The notes beneath the pieces are model-generated. The model ran no database searches and was not told the DNA's origin. It saw only the letters and a program-made list of their open reading frames with translations. The translations under genes and the position numbers were made by a program. A stretch of DNA of 39,685 nt from Candidatus Poribacteria bacterium (GTDB lineage: Bacteria; Poribacteria; WGA-4E; WGA-3G), in assembly GCA_003635255.1 (NCBI GenBank), contig PYJC01000054.1, positions 1 to 39,685 of the forward strand, written 5' to 3'. Position 1 is the first letter of the stretch, and every line of letters begins with the position of its first letter. Shown here piece by piece: positions 8,239 to 17,334 of this stretch.

Positions 8239-9597
8239 CTATGCAGCGAAGGTTTTCAGGCACTCCTCATAGACGTTAAAGTGTTCGCCTTCATGCTCTT
8301 CAGCATCGACAAGCTTCAACCAGAGTGCGCTGTCTTTCTTCTCGCCGCTCAACTGCCGACGGCTACCGAGATTCGACGGATCCGGTCCGCTCCAGACGAC
8401 TTCACCACCCTGCATGTAAATGAAGTTATCCCGATACTGGTCAATAAGGTCCCTCTGGTTTTCCTGATAGATTAATCCCTGTTCGCACGTTGTCCGCCGC
8501 CAGTTCGCGACCGTTTCTTGCGTATCCGTCTCAACAGAATCAAATTCCGCCAAGGGTGCCGTGACTTCACTCTCCCAGTCGATTTCATCAAGATTGACGG
8601 TGCCGAATCCGCGCTGTGCTGCAATGAGGATATGGTTTCGATCACGTTTGAAGGGTGGCGTGGGCCAGTCAGATGCCGGATCGTGTCCCATCAGATGCAT
8701 ACCAACGGTGTCCGTAGAGATGGGGTGATCGCCTGCGATGAGGGCGTTACAGATTCTACCTTCGCCGCCCCATTCGCGTCCCCATTGCCCTGTCAACGCA
8801 TCAATGATATTAAGGCACGGCTTTGTGATGAGTGCCAAGTCTGGAAGCACATAGGAGAGGCGGATGAGATGATGGTAATAACTCCGTGTCCTGCCTTCAG
8901 GGAGCAGCATCGGCGGTAACCCGAACAGATTTTTCGTGCATAAAGTGATCCCCATGAAAGCGTGGTTTTTCATCTTCGCCACAGAGACGACTGCATCCGC
9001 ATCGTCGAAACAAGCACTCAATGTGTAGCGATCAAACATTGAACCGCCACCGGGGACATCGTAATCCTTAAAGGGAGGCAGGTTAGAATCAACAAACTGC
9101 ACATCAAATTCTTTGAGGTGATGTAGGTAATTGAAATCGGGCGGCATCCGATGTCCGTGCGTGTAGGGGTTCGTGTCAGTAGCGACAAGCTGCGCCGTGG
9201 TGTGCTCCTTGATCAACCGCAGGACGGCACGACAGGTGGCATCATCTACTAATTCTCGGCGGCGACCCTCGTAGTAGATAATCCGCTCAGGTGGCTTCAT
9301 CATATTGAACTTCATGACCACCTTCTTGGCGTTTTCAATCGGTTTCCAAGCGCGCGTCAGCGGGTCGGTGATGCGGCGGAGTGTTTGATAGATTTCCTCT
9401 TCGGTTGCGCGATAATCGCAATGCGCTGCTCTAACTTTGAACTGTTTTTCCATAGTAATCTCCATTGCAAGTGCGTGATTTTCTAAAACTGCGTGCATAT
9501 CTGTCTCAGCCATAGGTTTTCCATCCGATTCAGGGTATAGATCAGCAGTTTCTGTGGGAGCGTAAGGGATGTGGCGTGAATTTGGATGCGTTTCCAT
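8239..9597 (-). CDS. DUF362 domain-containing protein
   Basis: ATG 9597 is chosen because AAAGGAGAT precedes it by about eight bases; an upstream in-frame start at 9636 is less likely. The 452-residue protein contains a DUF362 core: KKVVMKFNMMKP, a DTNPYTHG segment, DADAVVSVAKMKNHAFMGITLCTKNLFG, and ALIAGDHPISTDTVGMHLMGHDP. DUF362 proteins are widespread, often ferredoxin-associated, and of unknown biochemical role. No CxxCxxC iron-sulfur motif is visible here. There is no signal peptide. The C-terminal 130 residues are not assigned. It lies upstream of a PhyH gene in the same orientation. Confidence 0.8.
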   Translation of the reverse strand: METHPNSRHIPYAPTETADLYPESDGKPMAETDMHAVLENHALAMEITMEKQFKVRAAHCDYRATEEEIYQTLRRITDPLTRAWKPIENAKKVVMKFNMMKPPERIIYYEGRRRELVDDATCRAVLRLIKEHTTAQLVATDTNPYTHGHRMPPDFNYLHHLKEFDVQFVDSNLPPFKDYDVPGGGSMFDRYTLSACFDDADAVVSVAKMKNHAFMGITLCTKNLFGLPPMLLPEGRTRSYYHHLIRLSYVLPDLALITKPCLNIIDALTGQWGREWGGEGRICNALIAGDHPISTDTVGMHLMGHDPASDWPTPPFKRDRNHILIAAQRGFGTVNLDEIDWESEVTAPLAEFDSVETDTQETVANWRRTTCEQGLIYQENQRDLIDQYRDNFIYMQGGEVVWSGPDPSNLGSRRQLSGEKKDSALWLKLVDAEEHEGEHFNVYEECLKTFAA

Positions 9598-9714
9598 GAG
9601 AACATCTCCTTTTTCCACAAAGTGATTGAAAAACAAGTGCCTGGCACTCGGATATCTGGGTTAAGTATACCTGAAAAAATTGCATAAGTCAATCTTTTTG
9701 CAAAGGGCACAAGG

Positions 9715-11766
9715 TCACACCACTTGCTGACGCAAAAGGCGACGCATTACCTTATTAGAGGCAGTTCGCGGTAATGCGCCTACGATAACGACATCGTGAA
9801 TCCTGAACAACGGATTGAGATGCTCGGAAAGCGCGGTTTGTAAAGTCGCGTGAAGCACCTGTTTTGCGGGTGCTGCCTCTGATGCTGCCAGCACAGCATA
9901 GATGACGAGTTGGCTCGGACCGCCATCTTTCGGTGAAATAGCGACCGCTGCTGTTTCTTGGATCCCATTAACAACGTTAAGCACCTCTTCAATCTCTGCA
10001 GCACTTACCTTGATGCCGCTTAAGTTCATCGTATCGTCAACGCGACCGAGCACCCGGTATTTCGCGCCCGCAAGCCAAGGTTCAGTTTCAAAACCATTGC
10101 CTAACCGTTCAATCGCATCACCGTGCCGACGTAGATTGGGTTGTGGCGTTCCCGCAAAGTAGACCTCATTGTGGTCGGCGTTAAGCAGGCTTATTGAGAG
10201 ACCGAGCGATGGCGAAACGATGAAAACCTCGCCGTTGTCAGAAAGGTTTCCATCGTCATCAAAGAGCAAAAAATCCACGCCGAGTGCTGGTGTTGTGAAC
10301 GTCGAAGGTGCAGCGGGTTGGACCCGCGTCCCAGTGATATAACCACCGCCGATCTCAGTACCACCACAATACTCAATTACCGGTTTGTAGCCAGCGAGTG
10401 ACATGAGGTAAAGCATCTCTTCGGGGTTCGAGCATTCACCCGTTGAACTGAAGACTCGGATTGCGTGCCAATCAAGCCCGTGCATACAGCCTGTATTTTT
10501 CCACGAACGCACAAGGGTCGGCACAACACCGAGCATACTGACCTTTGCGTTCTGCACAAAGACACCGAAGTCGCGTCCTGTCGGAGACCCACCCTCATAG
10601 AGGGCGATAGTCGCTCTGTTGATGAGACTGGCGTAGATGAGCCACGGTCCCATCATCCAACCGAGGTTTGTGTACCATGCCAGCACGTCGCCGGGGTGGA
10701 CATCATGGTGTAGGTAGGCATCTGCAGCGGATTTGATCGGGGTAGTATGTGTCCACGGAATCGCCTTCGGTTCACCAGTGGTACCGGAAGAAAAGAGAAC
10801 GTTAGTATTCGCATCGGGATGACAGGGAACGGCGGTAAATGTTTCTGTATCGCTTAAAAAGTCTTGCCAAGTCATATCATCCTCGCGTTGGGGATGTGCG
10901 ATGGTTTCACCACCTTTACACGAAAAAACAACCGCTTTCGGCGCGTTTGCAGCACTCACTTTCTCATACAACGGCAGACGCTTACCTGCTCTGTTGATAT
11001 AATCTTGCGTAAAAATGGCTTTTGCATTACCGATGCGGAGACGCGTGGCTATCTCCTCTGGCGCAAAACTATCAGCGATACCAATAACGACACACCCTGC
11101 TTTGACAATCCCCAGATAGATAGCGACGGATTCAGCGGTCATTGGCATATCGATTGCCACCGCGTCGCCTTGCTTTACACCAATATCCACAAGCCCATTA
11201 GCGACGCGATTGGTGAGAGATTCAAGTTCGTGATATGTGAGTGTCGTCAGATTTTCGTCGTTTTCTCGTTGCGTAACAATCGCGATGGCATCGTCAGGCG
11301 CATTAAAGCAGCTTTCGACGATGTTAAGTTTAGCGAGTCTTGTTGAAATGCCTGTTGCGTCTTTTCGCGCTTCGGTGTATGTGTCTGTGGCTCTGATGCC
11401 CAAGACATCAATCATCATCTGCCAAAATGTGTCGCGATTGGCGGCCGACCAAGCGTGGAATTCGGGATAGGTCTTGATGTGCAGGTCCGCCATTATACGG
11501 GTGATATTGGCTTCGGTGATGTCTTCGTCCGTGGGAAACCAAGCAGGCGGTGACCCGTACTTGGCGCGGTCGAAATCCGCGTATACCGTCTCATAAAGCA
11601 ATTGGTGGAGCGCGAAGGGGTGTTGTGGTGTAAGAATATAGCGCGAAATTTCATACCAACAGGCTGTCGGGGACTGTGTTGGCAATATCCGATTGACGGC
11701 TTCGGTTATCTTTGATGCCTCTGCCTCGTTCAATCCGCAAGCGATGATCTGTTCAACAGCTAGCAT
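9715..11766 (-). CDS. acetoacetyl-CoA synthetase-like acyl-CoA ligase (AMP-binding family)
   Basis: I take ATG 11766, which has GGAG about ten bases upstream; the longer frame uses TTG. The 683-residue length fits acetoacetyl-CoA or propionyl-CoA synthetase-like enzymes. An ACAS N-terminal motif (YPEFHAWSAANRDTFWQMMI) is followed by the phosphate-binding loop FSSGTTGEPKAIPWTH, GGTEIGGGY, the hinge RVDDTMNLSGIKVSAAEIEE and the C-terminal catalytic lysine in TASNKVMRRLLRQ. It would activate a carboxylic acid to its CoA thioester via an acyl-adenylate. Residues preceding the AMP-binding core are longer than in classic Acs. The cysteine desulfurase gene ends 24 bases before this start. Confidence 0.87.
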   Translation of the reverse strand: MLAVEQIIACGLNEAEASKITEAVNRILPTQSPTACWYEISRYILTPQHPFALHQLLYETVYADFDRAKYGSPPAWFPTDEDITEANITRIMADLHIKTYPEFHAWSAANRDTFWQMMIDVLGIRATDTYTEARKDATGISTRLAKLNIVESCFNAPDDAIAIVTQRENDENLTTLTYHELESLTNRVANGLVDIGVKQGDAVAIDMPMTAESVAIYLGIVKAGCVVIGIADSFAPEEIATRLRIGNAKAIFTQDYINRAGKRLPLYEKVSAANAPKAVVFSCKGGETIAHPQREDDMTWQDFLSDTETFTAVPCHPDANTNVLFSSGTTGEPKAIPWTHTTPIKSAADAYLHHDVHPGDVLAWYTNLGWMMGPWLIYASLINRATIALYEGGSPTGRDFGVFVQNAKVSMLGVVPTLVRSWKNTGCMHGLDWHAIRVFSSTGECSNPEEMLYLMSLAGYKPVIEYCGGTEIGGGYITGTRVQPAAPSTFTTPALGVDFLLFDDDGNLSDNGEVFIVSPSLGLSISLLNADHNEVYFAGTPQPNLRRHGDAIERLGNGFETEPWLAGAKYRVLGRVDDTMNLSGIKVSAAEIEEVLNVVNGIQETAAVAISPKDGGPSQLVIYAVLAASEAAPAKQVLHATLQTALSEHLNPLFRIHDVVIVGALPRTASNKVMRRLLRQQVV

Positions 11767-11789
11767 AAAACAAGGTCTCCTCACACATA

Positions 11790-12941
11790 TCAACTACCGG
11801 ACAATTCACGCAATCGATTGACGACCTTTACGACCTCATCAGCAACAATATCAACCTCTTCCGCTGTATTGTAGCGTCCCAAACCGAAACGGACAGCCGT
11901 CAACGCCAATTCATTCGGAACCCCCATGGCAACCAAGACATGTGATGCCTTCACCGACTCTGAATCGCATGCCGATCCAGTTGATACAGCCACGCGTTTG
12001 AGTCCTGCCAAATGTGCATGGCTCTGCACACTCGCGAAACAGAGATTCAAGTTACCCGGCAGACGCTGCTCAGGATGCCCGTTAAGATGAAGGTCATCCA
12101 AACCCGCGTTTAACTTCTGATGCAGCGCGTCGCGTAAACTTACGACGCGATTTGTTCCCGTCTCCATATAGTTTTTAGAGAGTTCACACGCCGCACCTAA
12201 GCCGACAATCCCCGCAACATTCAAGGTACCGGGTCGAACCCCTTCCTCCTGTCCACCGCCATAGAAAAGCGAATGGGGTTGAGAACGGTTTCTCCGGACG
12301 TAAAGCGCGCCGATCCCCTTCGGTCCGTAAATCTTGTGCGCCGTTAGAGAAGCGAGATCTAAGCCGAGTGACTCCATCTTCGAGGGCAGCTGCCCGATCC
12401 CCTGCACCGCGTCTGAATGGAAAAGCACGCCGTGTTTGGCAGCGACAGCGGCAATATCAGTGATCGGATTTATTGTACCGACCTCGTTATTGGCATACAT
12501 GAAACTCATCAGGATAGTTTCTGGGGTTATCGCTGCTTCCACGTCATCAGGACTTACCCTCCCATATTTGTCTACGGGGAGATATGTCGTTTCAAATCCC
12601 TCTGCTGCCAAAGCGTGGCAGGTATCAAGGATTGCGTGATGCTCGGCGGCACTTGTAATGATGTGGTTACCCTTTCCTCTGCAGGCGTAAGCGATCCCTC
12701 TAACAGCGAGGTTGTCCGATTCCGTCGCGCCGCTAGTGAAGATGATCTCTTCCGCTGAACAACCGAGCAATTCGGCGACCTGATGGCGTGCTTTGCCCAC
12801 CGCATCCTTCGCGGTGATACCAAATGGGTGTGTGCTGGAAGCGTTGCCAAAATTTGTCGTGAGGTAAGGCATCATGGCTTCAAGCACTTCGGAAGCAATC
12901 GGCGTTGTTGCATGGTTGTCCATGTAGATGATTTTATTCAC
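11790..12941 (-). CDS. cysteine desulfurase (NifS/IscS class I)
   Basis: The likely start is GTG 12941, with AAAGGA eight to nine bases upstream; the longer frame from ATG 12968 adds nine residues without a ribosome site. The 383-residue protein has the PLP lysine K203 in TAHKIYGPKG, the catalytic loop cysteine C325 in STGSACDSES, and MDNHATTP and FTSGATESDN near the start. It removes sulfur from cysteine as an enzyme-bound persulfide for Fe-S cluster or thio-cofactor assembly. No scaffold gene (iscU/nifU) lies nearby. The downstream neighbour is an acyl-CoA synthetase, so this is not a standard isc operon. A Rieske protein elsewhere in the window needs such sulfur but no direct link is shown. 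Confidence 0.93.
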   Translation of the reverse strand: MNKIIYMDNHATTPIASEVLEAMMPYLTTNFGNASSTHPFGITAKDAVGKARHQVAELLGCSAEEIIFTSGATESDNLAVRGIAYACRGKGNHIITSAAEHHAILDTCHALAAEGFETTYLPVDKYGRVSPDDVEAAITPETILMSFMYANNEVGTINPITDIAAVAAKHGVLFHSDAVQGIGQLPSKMESLGLDLASLTAHKIYGPKGIGALYVRRNRSQPHSLFYGGGQEEGVRPGTLNVAGIVGLGAACELSKNYMETGTNRVVSLRDALHQKLNAGLDDLHLNGHPEQRLPGNLNLCFASVQSHAHLAGLKRVAVSTGSACDSESVKASHVLVAMGVPNELALTAVRFGLGRYNTAEEVDIVADEVVKVVNRLRELSGS

Positions 12942-13035
12942 GAGGGTTTTTCCTTTCGTGAGGTGCATGCTTAGATGAAGTTTAAGAATTTAATTGAGTG
13001 TAATTTCTATTCCCAAAAAACGGAGGACTGTGATA

Positions 13036-14673
13036 TTAAAGAGATTGACGTACTTCGCTCCTAAGCCCGATCCAGACACATACGCCCATCCCTAATAGCA
13101 CAATCGCAAACGGGAAGCCCATCGTGAGCGTGGCTGCCTGTAACGACTGCAGCCCCCCGCCAAGCAGTAGCGCAATGGCGACGAGTCCCTCAGCAATACA
13201 CCAGAACGCGCGTTGTGGGACCGGGGCATCAACCTTGCCGCCCGCTGCTATGGTGTCAATACTCAAGGAACCGGAGTCCGATGAGGTAATGAAAAAGATG
13301 ATTGTCAGTGTCATACCGATACAGGAAAGTAGCAATGTCCACGGCAGTCCTTCAAACATTTTAAACAAGGCAAGTTCTGGTTTCTCTTGAAACTGTTTTT
13401 CTTGCTTACCCGTCTCAACTATTTCGGTTACGCCGGTGTATCCCTCAACGAGAAATTGGTGGATGGCAGTGCCGCCAAAGACACCAAACCAAAGTAAACA
13501 TAGTAGCATCGGCAGGAGAAGCACGAAGATTACAAACTCGCGAATCGTGCGTCCCTTTGAAATACGGGCAATGAACATGCCAGTGAACGGGGACCAGACA
13601 ATCCACCACGCCCAAGAGAACGTCGTCCCGCCGCGCAGGAAATCAGTGTCCGCGCGCCCAATCCAATTGCTGAGTGGCACAATCTTCATAAGATAAGTGC
13701 CAAGTCCAGTGAAAATATTGCGGAAAATGTGGAGCGTCGGACCGAGGATGATGACAGCCAACAACAACAAAAACGCGAGAATTATGTTAAACTGGCTGAG
13801 ACGTTTGATACCTACATTAATACCGGTCAGCACCGATATGAGCGCAATTGCCGTAATCACCACAATCAGTAGGACCATGGTGAAGGCGTTCGTCGGAATT
13901 TCAAACAGATAGTCAAAACCGGCGGTCACCTGTTGCACCCCCATACCGAGCGAGGTTGCCAACCCAAAGATACCTGAGAATATGGCAAGTGTATCAATAA
14001 TATGTCCAGGCCATCCCCATATCCGGTCACCGAAGATCGGATAGAAGGCTGAGCGGATAAGCAGCGGCAAGCCGCGGTTGTAAGCGAAAAAAGCGAGGGC
14101 AAGCGCGACCACACCGTAGATCGCCCACCCTTGTAGCCCCCAATGGAAGACCGTCGCTGCTATCCCCAAAGAGCTCACCGCCTGGACCTTGGAATCTCTG
14201 GCATCGGGGATATTTTCGGTATTGTATACCTTTGCCGGGTCGTAAACCTTTTCTACTCCCAGCGGTGGACTCTGAAAGTAGGTAACCGGTTCCAACACGC
14301 CAAAGAACAGAAACCCAATGCCCACCCCTGCCGCAAAGAGCATGGCAAGCCATGTTAAGTAGGAGTAGTCGGGCTTCGCATCTGCGCCTCCGAGGCGTAC
14401 CTTACCGAGTGGAGAAAACGCCACAAATAGAAAAAAAAGCAGGACAATGTTGGCGGTAAGCATGAACAACCAGTTAAGGTGCGCGGTAAGCCAGTTTTTG
14501 ACATCGCCAAAAAGTTTTGTCGCATCTTCTTGGAAGACAAGTGCTCCGATGATAAAGACAACAATGACTATACTGGAAATTATGAATACAGGTGTTAGGT
14601 AGATATCTAAACCGAATAGTTTCCTGTATTTCCTTTCTTCCATGTATTGTGGTTGTTTGCCTTCTTCGCGCAT
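13036..14673 (-). CDS. BCCT-family transporter (betaine/carnitine/choline type)
   Basis: The start is ATG 14673, ten bases after a GGGGA site; an in-frame TTG at 14679 is too close to it. The 545-residue inner-membrane protein has about twelve hydrophobic helices. It carries the BCCT signatures MLFAAGVGIGFLFFGVLEP, GWAIYGVVALALAFFAYN and the tryptophan-rich WAWWIVWSPFTGMFIARISKGRT block in TM8, which holds substrate-binding aromatics. These carriers import quaternary ammonium compounds such as glycine betaine, choline, carnitine or DMSP. The stop of a 43-codon leader-like ORF overlaps the ribosome-site region. The exact substrate is unresolved. Confidence 0.93.
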   Translation of the reverse strand: MREEGKQPQYMEERKYRKLFGLDIYLTPVFIISSIVIVVFIIGALVFQEDATKLFGDVKNWLTAHLNWLFMLTANIVLLFFLFVAFSPLGKVRLGGADAKPDYSYLTWLAMLFAAGVGIGFLFFGVLEPVTYFQSPPLGVEKVYDPAKVYNTENIPDARDSKVQAVSSLGIAATVFHWGLQGWAIYGVVALALAFFAYNRGLPLLIRSAFYPIFGDRIWGWPGHIIDTLAIFSGIFGLATSLGMGVQQVTAGFDYLFEIPTNAFTMVLLIVVITAIALISVLTGINVGIKRLSQFNIILAFLLLLAVIILGPTLHIFRNIFTGLGTYLMKIVPLSNWIGRADTDFLRGGTTFSWAWWIVWSPFTGMFIARISKGRTIREFVIFVLLLPMLLCLLWFGVFGGTAIHQFLVEGYTGVTEIVETGKQEKQFQEKPELALFKMFEGLPWTLLLSCIGMTLTIIFFITSSDSGSLSIDTIAAGGKVDAPVPQRAFWCIAEGLVAIALLLGGGLQSLQAATLTMGFPFAIVLLGMGVCVWIGLRSEVRQSL

Positions 14674-14675
14674 CG

Positions 14676-14807
14676 TCAAAATTCCCCTTTTAGGGTTGCT
14701 TCAATGCGTGCGCGAAGGGTTGCATCTGGGATATCCACACCCTCCCCAAAACTGATAAGTGGAAACCCGATGGCACATAAAAATATAATGAGTGCAAGTG
14801 TTTTCAC
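14676..14807 (-). pseudogene. 43-codon remnant of a secreted LRR protein (signal peptide plus first cap residues)
   Basis: A GTG at 14807 follows AGGAGATACA, a strong ribosome site. It opens a frame encoding a hydrophobic signal peptide (MKTLALIIFLCAIGFPLISF), then GEGVDIPDATLRARIEATLK, and stops at 14676. The second part resembles the N-terminal cap that precedes internalin-type repeats; the large LRR protein in this window has FADASLAEVVRRTLGL in the equivalent place. No repeats follow, so this is a truncated 5' end. Its stop codon lies two bases from the BCCT start, so it may now serve as a translated leader for that gene. A genuine tiny secreted peptide is the alternative. Confidence 0.6.
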
Positions 14808-14854
14808 TGTATCTCCTTTAGAGTGGATTTTCCTAATGTCGGATAGTCTTTAGT

Positions 14855-14888
14855 CGGAATTCGATCTGGGGAAATAGACCGAATTCCG
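14855..14888 (-). terminator. perfect 9-bp inverted repeat downstream of the Gfo/Idh/MocA gene
   Basis: CGGAATTCG (14855-14863) and CGAATTCCG (14880-14888) pair perfectly around a 16-nt loop, between the stop of the oxidoreductase gene and the next leftward gene. A smaller palindrome GCACAC-GGC-GTGTGC lies at about 14899-14913. No U-run is present; the function could be termination or protein binding. Confidence 0.4.
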
Positions 14889-14921
14889 TAATGGGACGGC
14901 ACACGGCGTGTGCTTACTATT

Positions 14922-15959
14922 TTAAAGCCGTTCTCTGAACATGTCAATCATGCCATCCGGTGGATCAAACGGCAATTCGACGACGGTGTTCGTCAAACCG
15001 CTATAATAAATGCCTAACAGCAGGTTAAATTCAGCAAGCGACTGCTTCAAGTGCGTCGGATGGACTTTGCTTTCGTCGTCGAGCCATTCAAACACTGCCT
15101 CGGTGAGTCCACCTTGGGCAATAACATCTTGTCCGCCGTAACTCAGGTCGCCACCTTCATAACCCGTCCCAGGCAGATTTCGTTCCCAACTCTCAAACCG
15201 CCAGTGGACGAATCCATGTTCACCGAACACGCAGACGCGTTTGTGTCGATTGTTTCCGGTGTCGGGTAACACACGGGGTGCCATCTCTGGTCCGAATGCG
15301 ACTGATGCTTGCACGCCGTTTGCATAGGTTACAAGTGCCGTGGCGTTCGCAGGTGAGGGTTGTGCGGAGTCAAGTTTTCCTGCCCCAGAAATTTGTCCTT
15401 GTACCTTCGCCGGACGCGAGTTATCAATATAAGAGGACACGAGTTGTAGAACATGTGGTGCTTGGTCTACGGGTGGGTTGCGGGCACTTGCCTCAATAAA
15501 TTTGATGGCACCGATTTTCCCTTCAGCGACATCCTGCTTGAGGGCAAGGTTCTGTGGATGGAAATTGAGTTGTGTGTTGACGACGAACTTCGTTTGCGTA
15601 CGTTCGGCAAGTTCAGAGATCTGCCGCCAATCTTCGCTTTCAACTGCAATCGGTTTTTCGATGATTGCTGCAGGCACACCGTGTTCGGATGCTTGGTTCA
15701 TCAGCGGGTATCGGATACGTTTATTGCTGCCGCGCAGCACCGGTGCGGTAACGATGTGTAGCAGATCCGGTTTTTCTTTAGCGAGCATTTCATCAAGATC
15801 GGTATAACGAGCATCAATCCCAAACTCATCTCCGAAATCGTTGAGAAGGTCTTCCTTCATATCGCAGATCGCGGCGAGTTTTCCGCCCTTGACATGTTCA
15901 TAAGCACGTGCGTGTCCACGGGCACGCCCGCGACACCCCAAGATTGCACTTTTGTACAT
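14922..15959 (-). CDS. Gfo/Idh/MocA family NAD(P)-dependent oxidoreductase
   Basis: This 345-residue protein has an N-terminal Rossmann strand, YKSAILGCRGRARGHARAY, in which the usual GxGxxG is replaced by GCRGRARG. It also has AAICDMKEDLL, the family motif EKP at 101-103 with the reactive lysine K102, and a C-terminal alpha/beta domain with NTQLNFHPQN. Members oxidise or reduce sugars, inositols and related polyols with NAD(P). It is flanked by hairpins on its downstream side and starts about 70 bases from the DUF805 gene in the same direction. The substrate cannot be assigned. Confidence 0.88.
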   Translation of the reverse strand: MYKSAILGCRGRARGHARAYEHVKGGKLAAICDMKEDLLNDFGDEFGIDARYTDLDEMLAKEKPDLLHIVTAPVLRGSNKRIRYPLMNQASEHGVPAAIIEKPIAVESEDWRQISELAERTQTKFVVNTQLNFHPQNLALKQDVAEGKIGAIKFIEASARNPPVDQAPHVLQLVSSYIDNSRPAKVQGQISGAGKLDSAQPSPANATALVTYANGVQASVAFGPEMAPRVLPDTGNNRHKRVCVFGEHGFVHWRFESWERNLPGTGYEGGDLSYGGQDVIAQGGLTEAVFEWLDDESKVHPTHLKQSLAEFNLLLGIYYSGLTNTVVELPFDPPDGMIDMFRERL

Positions 15960-16031
15960 AGTTTTCTCCTATATAGTGCCCAATTTAGTTGGCGCGGTAA
16001 GAAACCACGCACCGCTGTAAGTGTAACTTAA

Positions 16032-16436
16032 CTATCTGTGTAGATGACGTGTTTCAGACCCGGCAATCCCGTTTGGCGGTCCAGGTCCGTAACTATTTTC
16101 CCCTTTTGTGCCCTTGCGGCATCCACAAACAACGAGTATATAAATCTCCCCCAAAATTGGAATGAAACCCCATAAGCAATTCCATCCAGAACAGTTCGTA
16201 TCATGAAATCTCTTTACATGAATAGCGAGGTATATGGAACATACGAAGATAAAGATAGGTGCCACAAATAGGCCTGCTAATAGATTGCTACTTCCGCCAT
16301 CCAAGATTGTATTAAAGAAGATCTCAACACAAATCAAAGCGATAATTAGTAAAAATGTCAGAACTAATGTATAGACCCAATATGTAGCCCTATTAATTCT
16401 CCCGTTGAATGAGAACAAAATTTGTTTTAGCGGCAT
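16032..16436 (-). CDS. DUF805 small membrane protein
   Basis: This 134-residue protein begins with the DUF805 signature FSFNGRINRATYWVYTLVL. It has three or four hydrophobic segments (about 17-40, 50-75, 85-105) and the second signature IHVKRFHDTNCSGWNCLW. DUF805 proteins are inner-membrane proteins with no settled function, though some are linked to envelope stress. The C-terminal 25 residues are polar (GPGPPNGIAGSETRH). An AGGGAT element precedes the ATG at 16436. Confidence 0.85.
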   Translation of the reverse strand: MPLKQILFSFNGRINRATYWVYTLVLTFLLIIALICVEIFFNTILDGGSSNLLAGLFVAPIFIFVCSIYLAIHVKRFHDTNCSGWNCLWGFIPILGEIYILVVCGCRKGTKGENSYGPGPPNGIAGSETRHLHR

Positions 16437-16569
16437 TATTAAATCCCTATGAGTTATGCAATTTATGTTAGTAATCTGATTAAAAGTGTTCGTTTTTCGT
16501 AGGTTTGTGGGGATTTGAGAAAGTAACGTCCCGCGAAATGGTTATCTTCGTTTAAATTCCTTTTTTCAT

Positions 16570-16584
16570 GAGATATTATATCTC
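16570..16584. promoter_or_regulatory. perfect palindrome in the divergent intergenic region
   Basis: GAGATATTATATCTC has seven-base arms around a single base and lies between the divergent DUF805 and lipoprotein genes, about 65 bases before the lipoprotein -10 box. It could be a dimeric repressor or activator operator. Confidence 0.35.
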
Positions 16585-16647
16585 GGTTGGCACTTTTAAG
16601 CAACGCTTTTCGTAGAATTCCACTTTAAAAGAAAAGTGAAAATGTGA

Positions 16648-16653
16648 TATAAT
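16648..16653 (+). promoter_or_regulatory. TATAAT -10 box of the lipoprotein gene
   Basis: A consensus TATAAT lies 35 bases before the ATG at 16689. The -35 position (about 16625) is poor (TTAAAA) and falls inside an inverted repeat CACTTT/AAAGTG (16621-16638), which suggests activator-dependent or repressed transcription. Confidence 0.45.
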
Positions 16654-16688
16654 ATCCTGAAAAGCGGGACAGACAGGAGGAGGAAAAG

Positions 16689-17222
16689 ATGCAACGTTAC
16701 CTTTCTATTTTTATAATGTTCCTTGCAATTGTACTCCTTTCAGGATGCCAATCCAAGGTGCTGCAGATGCTGATTGAACCGCAGGAACTTTACAATTACG
16801 CCGTCACGGAAGGGGTCACCTGTACATCCCCAGAAATGATAGACGGCGATATAAAGACAAAAGGATACGCTGATGGACGGTGGATTCACCTAAACTTGCC
16901 TACACAAAAGGCGATCCATCGGATTACCATCAACGGGACGAATATTATAAACGCCATGATCTACGAGAAATTGGAAGGCAGCGGACGTTGGCGGGCAATT
17001 ATGCAGATTCAGAACAATGAAAGTCCGGTCGTTAAAATGCGCTTCAGTGCTGTTGTGACAGATGCCATCCGCATCTACATCAGCGGCACTACCGATGATG
17101 AAAAAGCAGCCAATCGGTTTGATCCGAGGCGTGGCACAATCGTCCCGCAAATAAAGTTAGGTAGAGCCTTCATCCATGAACTTGAGGTCTACGGATTTGT
17201 TTCAAAGGAAAAACAAAAATGA
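16689..17222 (+). CDS. lipoprotein with discoidin-like (F5/8 type C-like) fold
   Basis: This 177-residue protein has a lipoprotein signal peptide with lipobox LLSGC at C20 and a strong ribosome site (AGGAGGAGG). After the lipid anchor, residues about 45-170 read as a beta-sandwich resembling galactose-binding or discoidin domains: DGDIKTKGYADGRWIHLNLP, KAIHRITINGTN, GSGRWRAIMQI, AVVTDAIRIYISGT and AFIHELEVYG. Such domains bind glycans or lipids at the cell surface. It is followed by the MBL-cupin gene after 112 bases. The lipoprotein call is firm; the discoidin fold is inferred from pattern. Confidence 0.75.
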   Translation: MQRYLSIFIMFLAIVLLSGCQSKVLQMLIEPQELYNYAVTEGVTCTSPEMIDGDIKTKGYADGRWIHLNLPTQKAIHRITINGTNIINAMIYEKLEGSGRWRAIMQIQNNESPVVKMRFSAVVTDAIRIYISGTTDDEKAANRFDPRRGTIVPQIKLGRAFIHELEVYGFVSKEKQK

Positions 17223-17334
17223 ATTATTAAAAGCAGTCAAATGACGTAGCTTGAAATGAAATGGAAAGCGGGTTTCGGAAAAAAACCGTTACATTCCAGA
17301 TCACAGTGCCTTAACCGCAAGGAATAATTAAAAA

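Noticed and set aside
9640..9660. Minus-strand AGGCAC-N5-TTTC before the DUF362 gene as a sigma-54 site
   Set aside because: Both half-elements deviate from consensus.
16587..16605. TTGGCACTTTTAAGCAA as another sigma-54 promoter
   Set aside because: The -12 half lacks TTGC at the required spacing, and a TATAAT box better explains the gene.
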